Both the position numbers and the translations under genes were made by a program. Below are positions 40,175 through 53,025 of a stretch of DNA of 64,000 nt, piece after piece (position 1 is the first letter of the stretch; each line of letters starts with the position of its first letter). The stretch comes from Lunularia cruciata. Lineage: Eukaryota; Streptophyta; Marchantiopsida; Lunulariales; Lunulariaceae. The notes beneath the pieces were generated by a model that was given only the letters and a program-made list of their open reading frames with translations, was not told the origin of the DNA and did no database searches. The stretch is from NCBI GenBank assembly GCA_948567375.1, contig OX419758.1:47383473-47447472 (forward strand), given 5' to 3'.

Positions 40175-41384
40175 TGTGCTCTTGTAGCTTGAGGAATGGA
40201 CAAGTCAACTAAGAGAGAATGTATTGTATGCTCACATTGTTGCTCCATCAAGGAAGACTATAAACCTCTAGTCGAATTTGACAATAGTGAAGCAAAAAAT
40301 GGAAAGTTCTCATGCACCCATGGAGATAAACTATCTCTCATCTGCCGCAATAACATCTGGAGAGAAAATGATCCCTCCTCCACCTCTATCACATAAGTCT
40401 CCAAAACCAATCTATCAACAACCAAAAAATGAGAGGAAAGTAGGAGTGTCGAGAGAGCTTAACTACCCAAAAATGCCATAGGTGTCATCTTCTCCATTGA
40501 TAGCAAGCCTACCCCTCCACACAAGATTGGCAAAGTAGTTTTTCTACATGCCAAATCCCTTGTCACTCACTCAAATGTCCATGGTCTAATAATATCACCA
40601 AAGACTCCCATAATCCTCCTATCAAAGGCTCTCAGATGTGATAGGAAGGACGAGGATGGGAGAATTGTACGAATGAGGTAAGTCGGTTGACGAGCAATAT
40701 TAGAGGAGAGTATACCAAATGCCACTTACGGATCTCCTAGTAGGGGAAGGTCATCCATATGGAAAGCATCCTTTGCAAGAGCAGCATCTAAGAAGCGTGC
40801 GACAAAATCCTCAAATACTACTGGTTCTCCAAGAACACGTAGTCTATTTGTAGATGTGATATACCTCTTTGGAAGCTCAAGGTGAGGAAGGATACCTAAA
40901 GAGTACCATGCAATGCACTTTGACTCTCAAGCCTATTAGATGTAGCTCGGTAGTCAAGTGGTCAAAGGTATGTCTAATCTGATCTACAAGGCCCATGATG
41001 TGTGTATCATCTACTAAGGAGAGAAATACACAACCTGGCATGGCCAAAGTAGTAAATAGGAGAGCTCTAAAGTGACCCATGGTAAATAAGGGTCCCCTTG
41101 AAGGATCTCCTTGACGTGTACCAACAACTACCTCCAGGACCATGACTCCCTCTTGTGAACAATTGTGTTGGTAGTAAAGGAAGCAAGAGAGACCTAAAAA
41201 GACCTCAAAAAAGGAATAAGACTAGCCAAGGATCCACCAACCTCCCTAAGCTCTCTAAAGATGGATGTCCATGAGATGTTATCAAAAGCATTCTCAAAAT
41301 CCACCTAGAAGATTACCCACTCCGGATGGATATCTAGAAGTGCCCTAATGCCTAAAGATATAGCCCCACATTCTCCAAGTATAG

Positions 41385-42678
41385 TGTAATATTCCAAGTA
41401 TTGCAGAGAAACACAAAAGAGAAAACACAAGTTTCACACTCAAACTCCGGTGCCCCAAGGGAGCACCTTCTCTTTATTATATAGCCAAAGAGGATCTCTT
41501 CCAAGGATGCTCCACCATAGGATTTGGTACATGGATAGGTGACCTATCAGCAAGCTCCACCGTTAGATTACTTGCTTGGATGGGTGAGATGTCAATCTTG
41601 GTTCCATCTAATTGGTCAAATAAGCTTTGACCGAAGGGAAGCTTTTAGGGAATCTTCTTATAGGAATCTCAAAATCACGAAGGTGAGGTATCGTTGGAAA
41701 GCTCTTGGTAAGACAAACCAGGGTGGAGGGAAGACTATCCTTACCTCTGTGGGAGCAAAGGGGGAGAATGTGCACATTTTTTAGTCCTAATTCATTCATT
41801 TAGGCCTCCAAAATTGCCTCTGAAGTTTTCAGGCCTATTTTGGTTGTTTCCCCATTAGTAGAAGTGTTATTTTGGTGATACCTTTGCTTGATCTACTTTA
41901 TCAATTACATGTACCATCCTTCCAAATGTTACCAACCCAAATTCTATGTCACACCATTTGTAGTGTCCCATCTAGACTGCTCGGGCACTAGAGTTCCAGT
42001 GATAATAGTTAGAGTTATTTCAATAGTTTCTCAAAGACTACTTTCCAATGGTCAGATTTTGTGTTTGGGGTACTAACTTCACGGTGGAGCCCACCATCAC
42101 TTTGCACCGTTTGCACCGTCAAGTGTGTCGTCAATGGGACCATTAGGGTTTCAGACCTAGCTCAAGTCCAAGGGTATACTTTCAAAGTGCAGCTCCAAAG
42201 AGCTCACTTCTTCGATGTTGAGCCTTTGAGTTCCTGGCTATGGTGGACAGAGGCCGGCGAGCATCACCTGGATTCTCTTAGCTAGAGTGGGTGTGGCTTG
42301 ACTGTAATCAATGTCCAATTGTTGGCAGTTTATAGAGTGATAGATCAATTATTGATCTAAGTTGAGTGTATTTGAGAGTTGTAAACAATCTGATTGATTA
42401 TGGCACTTTAGAGTCTATGCATGACTTATGTGAGTTGTGCTTCTATAGTGTATGATGTTGACAGCAATGTATGTTATGTAGCAATGTATATACGCTTGAC
42501 ATCTACCTTTATTGATTCTAAAGTCTTCAAGCATGTTTTGGTTTCTGGCCTATTTATATAAGTACTCTTTTGGTCATACCTCTATCTAATCTATTTAGTC
42601 CATCATGTATAACATCCTCCCAAATGTTACCAAACCAAATTTTATCTCTAGATTATATGTTTAGCTATTGGTATTACA
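41385..42678 (-). mobile_element. Solo LTR of gypsy family G2, with an inserted G1 LTR
   Basis: Runs from TGTAATATTCC (41385) to GGTATTACA (42678). Homologous to the 756-769 bp G2 LTRs except for an insertion at 41947-42501. Flanks TATAG and TGTAG look like a 5-bp target duplication with one difference. It interrupts the RT region of the family-C LINE. Shared internal landmarks include AGCTCCACCATAGGATT and AAGCTTTGACC. Confidence 0.85.
41947..42501 (+). mobile_element. Solo LTR of gypsy family G1, nested in a G2 LTR
   Basis: 555 bp starting TGTCACACCATTTGTAG and ending CGCTTGACA, flanked by TCTA on both sides (41943-41946 and 42502-42505), a likely 4-bp target duplication. It shares GGTGGACAGAGGCCGGCGAG and AATCAATGTCC with the LTRs of the G1 fossil at 16.4-29.3 kb. 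It defines the G1 LTR ends better than the LTRs of the fossil itself. Confidence 0.85.
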
Positions 42679-44330
42679 TGTAGCTACTCCAAATTGATGT
42701 GGATTTAGGTGTTGTCAAGAGTAAGAATGATGTTGAAAGATAATGGTACGACTGACCAAATGCAAAAAGATCTCTCCAATAGCAATTGATCTAAGGCCTC
42801 CCATGTCCTTCTCCATTATGAGAAGTAGACTAGCACCTAACATCCAACTAACAAACATAAGAATGTCTCCTCTTGCTACTACTACAACCACTTGAAACAA
42901 CTTAGTAAAACCACTAGAAGGATCATCTACCTGAAAGTAATCTCTAAGGTGCTCATACCATCCCTAACAAGCCTCTTGATGAAAGGCGAGGGGTAATGTA
43001 CAATGTTTGTGCAAAAAGCAACCTATCAAGACGTAAAGGCTTATAATCTAAGACCTCTGTTGGTAGCACTCTATTACCATAGGATGTAGTGAGCGTATGG
43101 AAGAGATAGTCTCATCAATAGGAATAGCCATAGACAAAGGATGTAGCACTTGTGTTGCTCTACTAAGCTCTCCCGCCATACCCAATATCCTTCACCGTCG
43201 TAATCGAGTGATCTCTGTGGTATCATATGACAAAACTTGTCTCCTAAAAGATGCAACCCTAACAGACTTTTCTTGAAGGGCCGCCAAATCTCTCACTCAA
43301 AATTAAAAATATCTAGCAGCCACCTCTCCATGCCTTGCATGTCTCACTCTAGCATAACAAATACACCATTGAGGAAGTAAGAGGAATAAGAACCATGTAA
43401 CTCGTCCAGGAGATCACATGCCAAACAAGCAAGTGGTAAGCAAAAAGCCTATCTAGCCTCATCATGGATTGTGCAAGGTAGCCTATGGAATAGATGTGGA
43501 TATGGAAACTAGTCTCAAATAACCCTAAAATGCAACCCGCTTGAGAATTTAACCACTCCCACAGCTTTATCAGTATCCTTGGAATGGTCAGTGAAGGGAT
43601 AGATGAAGTGTGTGTAATCTCAAGTGTCATTTTTATCAATGTGGTCATTTGCTTCACATGGTCATCCCAAGTGGTCCAATCATAGTCCTTTTGCATCCTT
43701 CTCACATCGGTCTTTATTCTTTCTGAGGTAAAACATCAATGACACATTGGGCATGGTGTATCCCGAGCCGCTCTAGGTGGCCTCCACATGAGGAGATGTA
43801 GCCATAGCTAGCACAAGAATAATGATAGTAGCACATGATGCTCTCCTCTATATCTCTCCATACCTACAAAACCACAACTTCTCACATCCAAACTCACATA
43901 AGAAAATACAATCTCTCCAAACCCTAACAACTATAAACTCTCATAACTTCCAATTTCCATCTCCAAAATTTTCAAACTAAATTCCCATGGAACTTAGTCA
44001 TGATAACCAAGAGATTAGAAATGAAAATTCTCTACCCATCACTCTCAATGTGTAATGATCACTCTAAATCCAAAAAACCTAAAAATACCCATAACTTTCT
44101 ATTCAATTCTCCATAGTGTTCAATTTAGGTACCAATGGAACCAAAATTGAAAAATGAATAGAATTGACTATTCACTCAATTTTTATATACTAGAGAGCTC
44201 TCAAAAAATATATATCTTTCTTCTCACATCTCTCCCTCTTCTCTCCTCTCCCTTCTCCACACTCTCATAAAACTCCTCAAGACCATAAGATGGAATTGAA
44301 AAAAGACATGTCATGTTTGTAGGGGACGGT

Positions 44331-47300
44331 ATAGAACCTTTGTCCTTCGTGTAGCTCAGTCTTATTCTTATAAATTATGTTTTTAGAACTGCTAAATTGG
44401 TAGTACATTATTGTAAGAGAATCTTCCTCTGAGTTCTTGCTTTCATAGCGTGTTCAAAGTTCCAACTATTCTATTGTTGCTTTTATCCTGATTCTCCTTT
44501 TAGATAAATCTATGTTTTTAATATAAATTCTATATTAGAATCTGAAATTTAGAGGTGAAATCTTTCAGAGACATTTCTTTGTCAACTATTATTCTTTTTC
44601 TTGCATATATTCTTGTTTGTTCTTGTTGCAATATCTCTTGATCACACAAACTACCAAACTTTATAAAGAACCATGAATATAATAATTTCATTTCATATAG
44701 TAAATCTAATCATTTTGCATGGAAAAAAATCTTCTATTTCTTCTACAGTGAAACTTTAATCTCTTTGATGTGATCATCTCACATCTAAATAAATTTAAGA
44801 GAATGTGATATTTTGGTTCAATTTTGTTACACCTCAAAGCACCTCAAAGTTCATTTTTGTACACCTCAAAGAAAACACACTTATCCAATAAAAGTGTATT
44901 GGTTTTGGGAATATATGATCCTTGAAACTTAGTTCCAATCTGATGCAATGAAAAATTTATATCCAAGAAGTGAATATATCTTTTCCTTTACATAGTTTAT
45001 AGTTTGTATCTCTAATGAATGTCAAACAATCAAAATTAGCAATGTGGTTGAAGGTGTATGTTTTTCAATCTACTCACTTCATACATAGCAATATAAGTTC
45101 AACTAATTTTTTTGGTAAAAACTCAAATTAGCTTGTTTTTTACTTTATATATGTGTGAATTTTTTATTGTAAAATAAATTATTATATAAAATAACATATT
45201 TTTAATTTTTCATATAATCAAATAAATCACAGTTGTAGTGACAATTTCTCATTATCAACCATTAAACAAGCATTAAGGATCAAACTATGGATTATACTAC
45301 ATATTGCAAAATAAACTATAACAACCACTATTTTTATTGATAAGTCCTTATGTTTGAAAATCCCTTGACATGTTTTGAAATCATTTTAGTGCTTAAATAT
45401 TCTATCTACCTTATCTCACAATAAAAATTAGTATATTTCTTATTTCCTTTAAATTTATCATATATTCAAAGTATATTTTTATACAAAGATGGTTGTCTAG
45501 TATTTTGAGCAAGATGTAAGTAGAGTAGTAATGAAATTGATTGATAATTATTGTAACTTGCAATCTTACTAAGGAAGTTTGTGTAGAGAAACAATGAATT
45601 TTAAGTTAGTAAATACTACAAATAGGAATTAATATAAATTATATATTTCCTTTTATTTGTGAAGGTATTTATGTAGTTTAGTTTTAAATTTTTATGAGCC
45701 AAATAGACAGATATCAACATTTTGGGAATTGTCTTAAGTAGATTGAACTATTCTATGGCAAAGCTCATAAAGAGTTTTATGTTAAGCTCTCTTGTAAACT
45801 CTATTCAAGATATGCATAGTAGCTCCTAGACTATTTACACACAATCCTTAAGTAGCTTGTGAGAAAGCAATATGCTTCTTATTGCTTAAACTAGATTCTA
45901 TGATCATTTTATTGGAATCTCATATCCTATAAACTATTTATTGTTATATAGTATCATATTATATAATGTTGTTGTTTGATAAGAAGCTCATATAACACTC
46001 AATTTACTAGCCTTTGCATTTATGACTCATGGAGCATTAGGTAGTTGATTCTATGATTTTTAGAGAATGTTAGATTGTTGAATTTTGAATTTCAAGATGA
46101 TATAAACCAAATGTTATTAATTAAAATATCTTATGTAATGTTTGATTTGTTTGAATAAAGTATTGGTTTTAAGGGTATAAGTCTTTAGAGTGAATGTAAA
46201 ATTTTCCATTCTAAAACCTCAAGATATGATATTTCCACAAATATATTAATATAAGATTGATCAATTTGATTGTTTTTAATTAAAATCTGAAATCAAATAT
46301 GCTTCTTAATTAAATGTGTATTAGAATACATCTAATAAATTTAGCTAAAAACTTTGGAATGCTTAACTTCTTGTTGATTTATTACTATTTTAAGTACATT
46401 AAATGGAGGTATATATTTGGCTTTTATTTTGTATATATGAGTGATTATTTTATATTAATACACATTTATAATTATTGGTATAAGAATCATATGCTAACCA
46501 TCAAATTGATAATTGATAGAGTATTAAAAGAAAATTTTAGTTTAATATTAAGATAACACACATAAATTATAACTCCTTTCAAGATCAATATAATCTATTA
46601 TAAAGATAAGACATGGAAGTATTTCAAAAGCCACTACCAATAGTCTTTCCTTTTCAAAATAAACCTTTTATCTTGTTTCAAAAAATTATAAATATATATC
46701 TGTTACACAAGTTAATCTTCATGACTACAATATTCTCATCCGAAACTCTTTTATTGATTTTCCTTTATATGTTGCAATAATTAATATTTATACATCTACC
46801 TAACAAATATTTATAACTGAAGTTTACAAGTTGCAATACATGTAAAAAAATGTATGGAATGAATGATTATTAAAAAATCAGATCATATTTTATATAAAGT
46901 TTTGCAAATATCATATATATATTGAAGAAGAAACATTTTTATAAAGATATGTATGGAAAGCTTCATATGTAGGATGTAAAAGATTACCAAGTCAAAATTG
47001 AAGAAATCTTCCAAGAAAATAAAAAACAACACTAATGTTTTTAGTAAAAAGAGTGTTTACTAACACTTTAGTCCATCAATATTTATTTGAAGTCTTCTTT
47101 TATTAGCTCCAACATGGTAACAAATCGCCTTTAGAAAGTTATCTTGAGGTCTTGCACCTCCTAATGATAGTTATAATCTAGATGGTAAAACATCATAAAC
47201 TAATCTATTGGCTTGTAAGTAAATGATATTTTATATTGGACTACAATTTTATTGATCTTTTGCTATAGTAGTAGCACAATGAAAACAAACTACTGGCAAT

Positions 47301-48859
47301 AAATTTTATCACTTTGTATCTAGTTGATTAAGGGGCTTGGAATAATAGCTAATAGCATATAAAAGAAAAAATGCATTTGAAAGCCTTGATTGTTGTAAGT
47401 AAAACTAGTTGAATCCATAATTAGGTTAACTTTTATTCAAACTGAATCATAGTTCAGATTCCAGTTGGTTTACTGATTATTATTATCAAAAATTGTTGTA
47501 TCAAGATTTAAATTTTAGAGATTATTTTGGTTCGATACGTCCACCTATGGGAAACACGTTTGGCTTTTGTCTCAGTGACCTACTAGAAGTTTTATTTAAG
47601 TATAAATATATATTAAACTTTTTATATAAACATGAATGTCCAATTAACATTAAATATACAAAATTTACACAAATTTTTATCAATAACTTTTCAATATCAC
47701 TTTGCCTTTGATTGCACATCCATACTGTCTTTATAATAATTCATTCTTCAATACTCCTTACCATCATTTTTACTCACATATTAATCATTAAAGTTTAATA
47801 ATGTATCAATATCAAAGTAGTCTTCTTCTTTTTACAGTTTTTCTGGTAGAATAAGCAGATAAAATATAATATTGTCTTTATAACATTAAATTCAAAACAA
47901 GTTGCTCTAAGGTACAAAACCACAACAAAATAGTTATACATATAGCATTATATTTCTCAAGTCATGCTATAACTCTTTAATAATAACTTGATCATCTATT
48001 TATGTCAATATAAATATATATGTAGGGAACCATATTGGATTAGTGCAACAATTCTTCAAGCACCTACTAAGAAAAGGTCTTGCTACTAAGAAGTATTGTT
48101 TTTTCAAGACATAAGGGATAGCTTATCTGCATAGTAAGTGGAATTTCAGAGCATATACTTTTATCTCTTATGTAATGCATCAGCAAGTTTCTACATCCTT
48201 AATTGTTATAATTGAATAACAACCATCAATATCTATTGAGTGAGCTAATTAATTGTAGGGATAAAATACTTATAATATATATACTTCAATACAACTTGTG
48301 TTGTATTTTACTCCTAAACATGAGGTAAGAATGTAAATAAGAAGAAAAGAACTGTTAATAATCAAATTTATCATCATGGCTATCTTTACTCAATGTACTC
48401 ATCCTTATTATTGTATTTTCTCAATAAGCTAAATTTCTTATCATTGTTCTCCTTTCTTAATGTCATCATTTGATCAAAACATGTTTATTACTACAATTAC
48501 TTTAAATAAGATCATCATTAAAATTTAGAAGCAAAATTGTTCAAATATGTATGTTTATGCATGTAAGAAAGACTTCATCTCTTGCATGAGATTATTTGTT
48601 TGCTTTATCAATATATATCACTTCAATTGTTTAATCATAAAAGATATATGTTATGCATGTGAGAAAGATTTCATCTTTTGCTTGAGATAAAAAATGTATT
48701 TATCAATGTATATATCACCTCAAAATTTTAATCCAATCAAGTGAAATAGAAATTAAAGATCTACCATACTCAAGAAATATATTATATTATTTTGTTCCTT
48801 TTTAATATATAATCATTAAAATTTATGATTTCATGAATTTTTGCATTGTATATACTTGA
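44331..48859. other. AT-rich, gene-free block (left part)
   Basis: About 4.5 kb of very AT-rich DNA, visibly different from the first 38 kb. No open frame above about 80 codons and no recognisable domain. Short repeats such as CACCTCAAAG occur near 44.83-44.87 kb. It may be heavily mutated old transposon DNA. It continues on the far side of LINE B and again after the G2 fossil. Confidence 0.5.
48556..48747. repeat. 96-bp imperfect tandem duplication
   Basis: Two adjacent units beginning TATGCATGTAAGAAAGACTT (48556) and TATGCATGTGAGAAAGATTT (48652), each followed by TTCATC-TTGC-TGAGAT and TATATATCAC-TCA. Non-coding, in the AT-rich block. Confidence 0.75.
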
Positions 48860-48949
48860 TACAATGAAATATAAAGCCCGAAAGACCCAAAGAGTCAAAA
48901 GGCTATAAACACAATACAAAACACATGAAATGTGAGCCTATGCAAGACC

Positions 48950-51900
48950 CTAGTGCATCTGACCAATCTGTAACAAATTGGTCCGATGTAAAATAATCTC
49001 TGTCATATACTTCCCTAATGCTAAAGCTTCAATCTGTAAGAGAGTTGAGAAATCACTACAAGTAATCTGATATCTTACTCTGATATGCATGTAACAAGGG
49101 CAATCAAAAAACACATGGTACTCATCCTCAACTTTGCCCATAGTACACAATTTGCAAAGTTGCATGGAGTGCTTTATCTGCTGCCAATGCCATTGTTCTA
49201 CTTCTAGTCTATGAGAACTAGTTCTATACTGAGCAATAACATGTCTAAGTGAAGTAGAAATCCTAGCCAAGAGATAGTCTTGCTCACAATACACCAACAT
49301 AAGATTTACAAACTATTGATAGAACACCATCTTGGTACAAGGTTGCTGCCATAAGCAAAGAAAAAACTGCTCTCTGTCACTTCTCGTAGTGCAATAGGCT
49401 CCAAGCTCCAATCTCCAATATCGCTCACAAACATTCTACCTTGTTGCCCATGCAATTAGATCTGTATACCAACCAACAGATAGAGTGGCACAAAGAGCTT
49501 GGTAGAGAAGTCTCTCATGCTCCTTGGACCTCACCTTAGTGGCATATGTGAGAGCTAAAAACAAAGCTTCAGCCTCAAGAGACAAAAGCACTATTTCAAC
49601 AAGCAGCAATACATAAGGAGTTAGAGTCCTCACCCCAAGCTCATCACACAAAAACATTTTCTGAACTTTCTCCACCTTTTGCCACCATGTCTTCCTAGTA
49701 CCTAGGCCCCAAATCTGAGCACTATAGAGAACCACCGGCTGCACAAGAGATCTTAATAACACCTTCTTCAACTCCCATGTGGTAAGATGAGCAAGTCTAG
49801 AATGATTCATGAGTGAATACAAAGCTCTAAACCCTACATTGATTCTCATCTTCACATAAGTAGACCAACTATAGTCATGAGAAAACTCAAGGCCCAAGTA
49901 CTTGTAAGAAGAAACTTGTTCTAATTGCTGTCCATCAAAAAAGAAAGGTGTGACACCTTTAGAACCCACCACAATCACCTTGGACTTGTCAAGGTTCACC
50001 TCCATCTTCGTTTCATTAAAAAACAAGAGAAGAGAATCCAACAACTTCTGTAAACTCTATGGATTGGTAGAGAAGAGCACTACATCATCTGCATAAAGGA
50101 GTGCATATATCAGCAAAGAGCCAACCAAACACATGTAGCTCCAACTTCCATAAGTAACGTCTCTAGATCATCGATGAAAATTCCAAACAAAGTTGGGGAT
50201 AGAGAGCAGCCTTGAATCAAACCCATTGTGCAAAGGACATCTTGAGAGCTCAAAGATGAAAGCTTCACCACCACTTTCTCATAGAGTCTAGAGATAACAC
50301 CAATTAGATCTGTTGAAACACTAACTTCCGTGAGTCTCTCACTTAGTGATTTCCTAAGCACCTTATCAAAGCCCTTCCTAAAATCAATAAATGCAACATA
50401 GAGAGCTCTCCCAACACCCTTAGATTTCCACCACAAAACATGGAGTACCAATAGATGATCCAAAGAACTAAAGCTTGATCTGAAACCAGCTTGGCACTTA
50501 GCTCAAATTTTGTACTTTTCAGCCCAAGTACTCAACCTAGGCTCCAAAACTTGACCATACAACTTGGCAAAGATACTACCCACTAGAATGGTACGGTAAT
50601 TGGTGACAACATCTCTTTGACCAGACTTGTGAATAGGAACTACCGTCTTGAAGCACCATCTATCAAGAAAGCCACACCTAATTGCCTCATTCAAGAGAGA
50701 AGTGAGCACTAGAATTAGATGGCTACCGCTCCACTTCAAAAGTTCAACACATAGTCCATCAAGGTCTTCAACCTTACCATTGGCTAGCTTCTTGAGTTGG
50801 TACTTGACATCAGCTTCAGAGATAGTGAGAGCAAAACCAAGGCTAGGTGCCATGCAAGGAGCATCGGGGAAAAAGCACAGATCTTTCACATAGTTACAAA
50901 GCTACTTCAGGTCCAGAAATGGAGATGGAGATCTGATGGTTACCTTCTTCCAAAAAGCCTTGGGATTGCTCCTTAGTTCAGTGCTCAACTCAAACCCCTT
51001 GAGTCTCAAAAATCCCCACTTTTTGCACTTCACCAACTTTCTATACAAAACAAAGGCCTGATTTTGTGCAATTTGATCAAGAGACCTATCCATAGCTTTA
51101 ATCCTTGCCATTTTAAATTCAGCATCATACCACTTATTGCAAAGGAGGCCAAGTCTCTTCCTGTGAGAACTTCTTGGAAACAAAGTAGTTGATGTAGATT
51201 AGGAAGTTCAACCAATTGATCACTACGTTGTTGAAAATCAGAACTCCACTCCATAGAGCTCAATTTCTCATGGATAGCTTGTTGGTACAAATCTCGCTTG
51301 TGAAAATATAGATGGAGTTTCCCTCTGAAGGGAGGGTCAATAGGTAATGTGGTTCTATTGAGACAAGAGAGAAGGACATCACAAGATAGAGGTGCATGGT
51401 CAGATTGAGGTTGAGGATCTAAAACAACAAAATCTGAGACAATGTGTATATCACTAAGTAAGGTGAGCATATAATCTACAGTGCTTGATCCACCAAAAGC
51501 AAAGCATGTGCTCTTATAAGTTTTTGGAAATTGAGAAAAGCCATTCAAGATCCTCAAGCTACAATTGGTACCAAAGTTCAAAAAGTGCTCACTCATGGAG
51601 TTGGATATGAGATATTTGGAAGAGCGGGACCAAGCACTAGAATGATCTATTAATGTATGGAAAGTGTCATTCTCAAGGTCACTAAACTCATGAATTTGAG
51701 AAGCTTGGATTGTAGCATTGAAATCACCAAGAACAAGTACTGCACCTTTACTTTGAAATTCCAATACATCCTTTGTCAAGGAGTGGAAAGGCTGCATGGT
51801 GTTAAGAGCTCCACTTGAATAGATTGGTGATGTCAATGGACCAAAGAAACAAACAACAAGGAAGCAAGGTGTAGCAACTCCTCCAATCCTCAGCCATTGG

Positions 51901-52185
51901 TATTGTCCACTTGAGTTGGCCTATCACAAAGACTAATTTTTCAAATCCAAATTTGACATAAGTAGCAATACCTCCAAAACCCCTTCCTCTGTGTTGCCTC
52001 TGCTTGTTCCAAGTTGAACCAACAAGAGTGAATCCTTCAATGTCTTGAATGGTGTTTCCTTCATGTTCCCATGTCTCCACAAGATTGATCAGATCAACAT
52101 TATCCCACACAAGTTTAGCGCTGGAATACTTGATATGTTTGAGACCATGAACATTCCAAAACAACACTCTAAGGGTCTGGAATTG
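48950..52185 (-). pseudogene. LINE B ORF2 (endonuclease-reverse transcriptase)
   Basis: The frame after the ORF1 stop reads QFQTLRVLFWNVHGLKHIKY with no ATG before the endonuclease. Endonuclease motifs: FWNVHG, LINLVETWEHEG, VLVLGDFNATI (about 51.73 kb) and SDHAPL (about 51.39 kb). RT motifs: NYRTILVGSIFAKLYGQVLE (about 50.6 kb), VAFIDFRKGFDKV (motif A), GLIQGCSLSPTLFGIFIDDL (motif B, about 50.2 kb) and LLYADDVVLFSTN (motif C, about 50.09 kb). The C-terminal region includes CKLCTMGKVEDEYHVFFDC (about 49.1 kb), a CCHC-like zinc motif. Broken by several frameshifts and stops. It would nick target DNA and prime reverse transcription. Confidence 0.85.
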
Positions 52186-53025
52186 CTATACAAAAGTTGA
52201 CAACTTTCTTTGGGTGATCACAACTCTATTATCTCTCAAGAATGCAACAAAACATGCTTGTTGAGCCTCCTTCACTTTTGCTAATTCTCCCTTCTTTGCT
52301 TGCCATTTGAGAGATGTGAGATCCAGGTCCAACTAGATGCGCCGCACCTTCATTATAGCCTTGTTTTCCATCATTAAATTCCTCAGAGTTTCTAAGCCAA
52401 ACCTCACCATAATGCTTCTTGTTTGTGCACCTTTTTGTCCCAATCTATATGCTTGCACAATTTGAGGATCATGGACTCTCAAAGAATCTGCAATAAACTC
52501 ACACACTAAGGCTTTTGTGTCTTCTTTCTCAATCTCTGGCAAACTTGAAATCCTCAAGTTCTTCATTCTGACCAATTGGTTCTCCTTCTCAACCTCATGC
52601 TCTTGCAAGTAAGAGATTTGAGTCACCTTATTAGCTTCAGCATATGACTTCATCTTGACCTCTTATGTCTCAACCATCTCTTGCATCCCTCTATTTTGCG
52701 AAGCAATGTTGGTGGCTGTTGCTCCCAAGGAAGCAACCTTCTTAGTAGCATCCATCATACCCTTCGTGGAGTCTAACATCAAACTGTTGCTCTCCTTGAG
52801 TTCTTGAATATCTAGGGTGATCAAATTCAAAGATTCTTTCACGGTCATGACATTTGCTCTTACAATTTCCAAATCTACCATAAGAGTGTTCATGCATTGA
52901 GACATAGGGGCAAAAAAGCTCTTGAGTTCCTTGTGGAAATCATTTGCTATTCTATACATTTTAGCAAGTTGTTTCTATTTTGAAGCTATATCAGCAATGT
53001 CTTGCAACATCTTGGAAGCTTCCAT
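52186..53025 (-). pseudogene. LINE B ORF1 (coiled coil + RRM + CTD)
   Basis: 280 codons from ATG at 53025 to TAG at 52188-52186, one frame throughout, interrupted by three internal stops. Starts MEASKMLQDIADIASK. A coiled-coil-like stretch covers roughly residues 20-120. An RRM-like domain follows: LVRMKNLRISSLPEIEKEDT, VCEFIADSLRVHDPQIVQAY, RLGQKGAQTRSIMVRF. The C-terminal domain is LDLTSLKWQAKKGELAKVKE and ACFVAFLRDNRVVITQR. This order matches the vertebrate L1 ORF1p layout. No CCHC zinc knuckle is seen. The TAG stop is followed by CAA TTC and is in the same frame as ORF2. Confidence 0.8.

Larger units (their letters stand above)
38540..44330 (-). mobile_element. LINE family C copy carrying nested LTRs
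   Basis: A minus-strand non-LTR retrotransposon in pieces separated by two inserted LTRs. N-terminal and leader part: about 44330-42690, including RT segment LRSIAIGEIFLHLVSRTI (42715-42900). Central RT: 41384-40490, with GTRQGDPSRGPLF and LVDDTHIMG (motifs B and C). C-terminal end: 39420-38790, with KYRGMQRGHLFVTLALELYG and CPPKGHCVIW on the same strand; 3' UTR to about 38540. Joining across the insertions gives continuous LINE homology, which confirms that the LTRs arrived later. The copy has stops, and VDD replaces the usual ADD before THI. The same family occurs at 1-960. The 5' end is placed where composition changes and is approximate. Confidence 0.8.

Noticed and set aside
46314-46556. 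80-codon frame in the AT-rich block
   Set aside because: Composition-driven (Ile, Tyr, Leu, Lys-rich) with no known domain.
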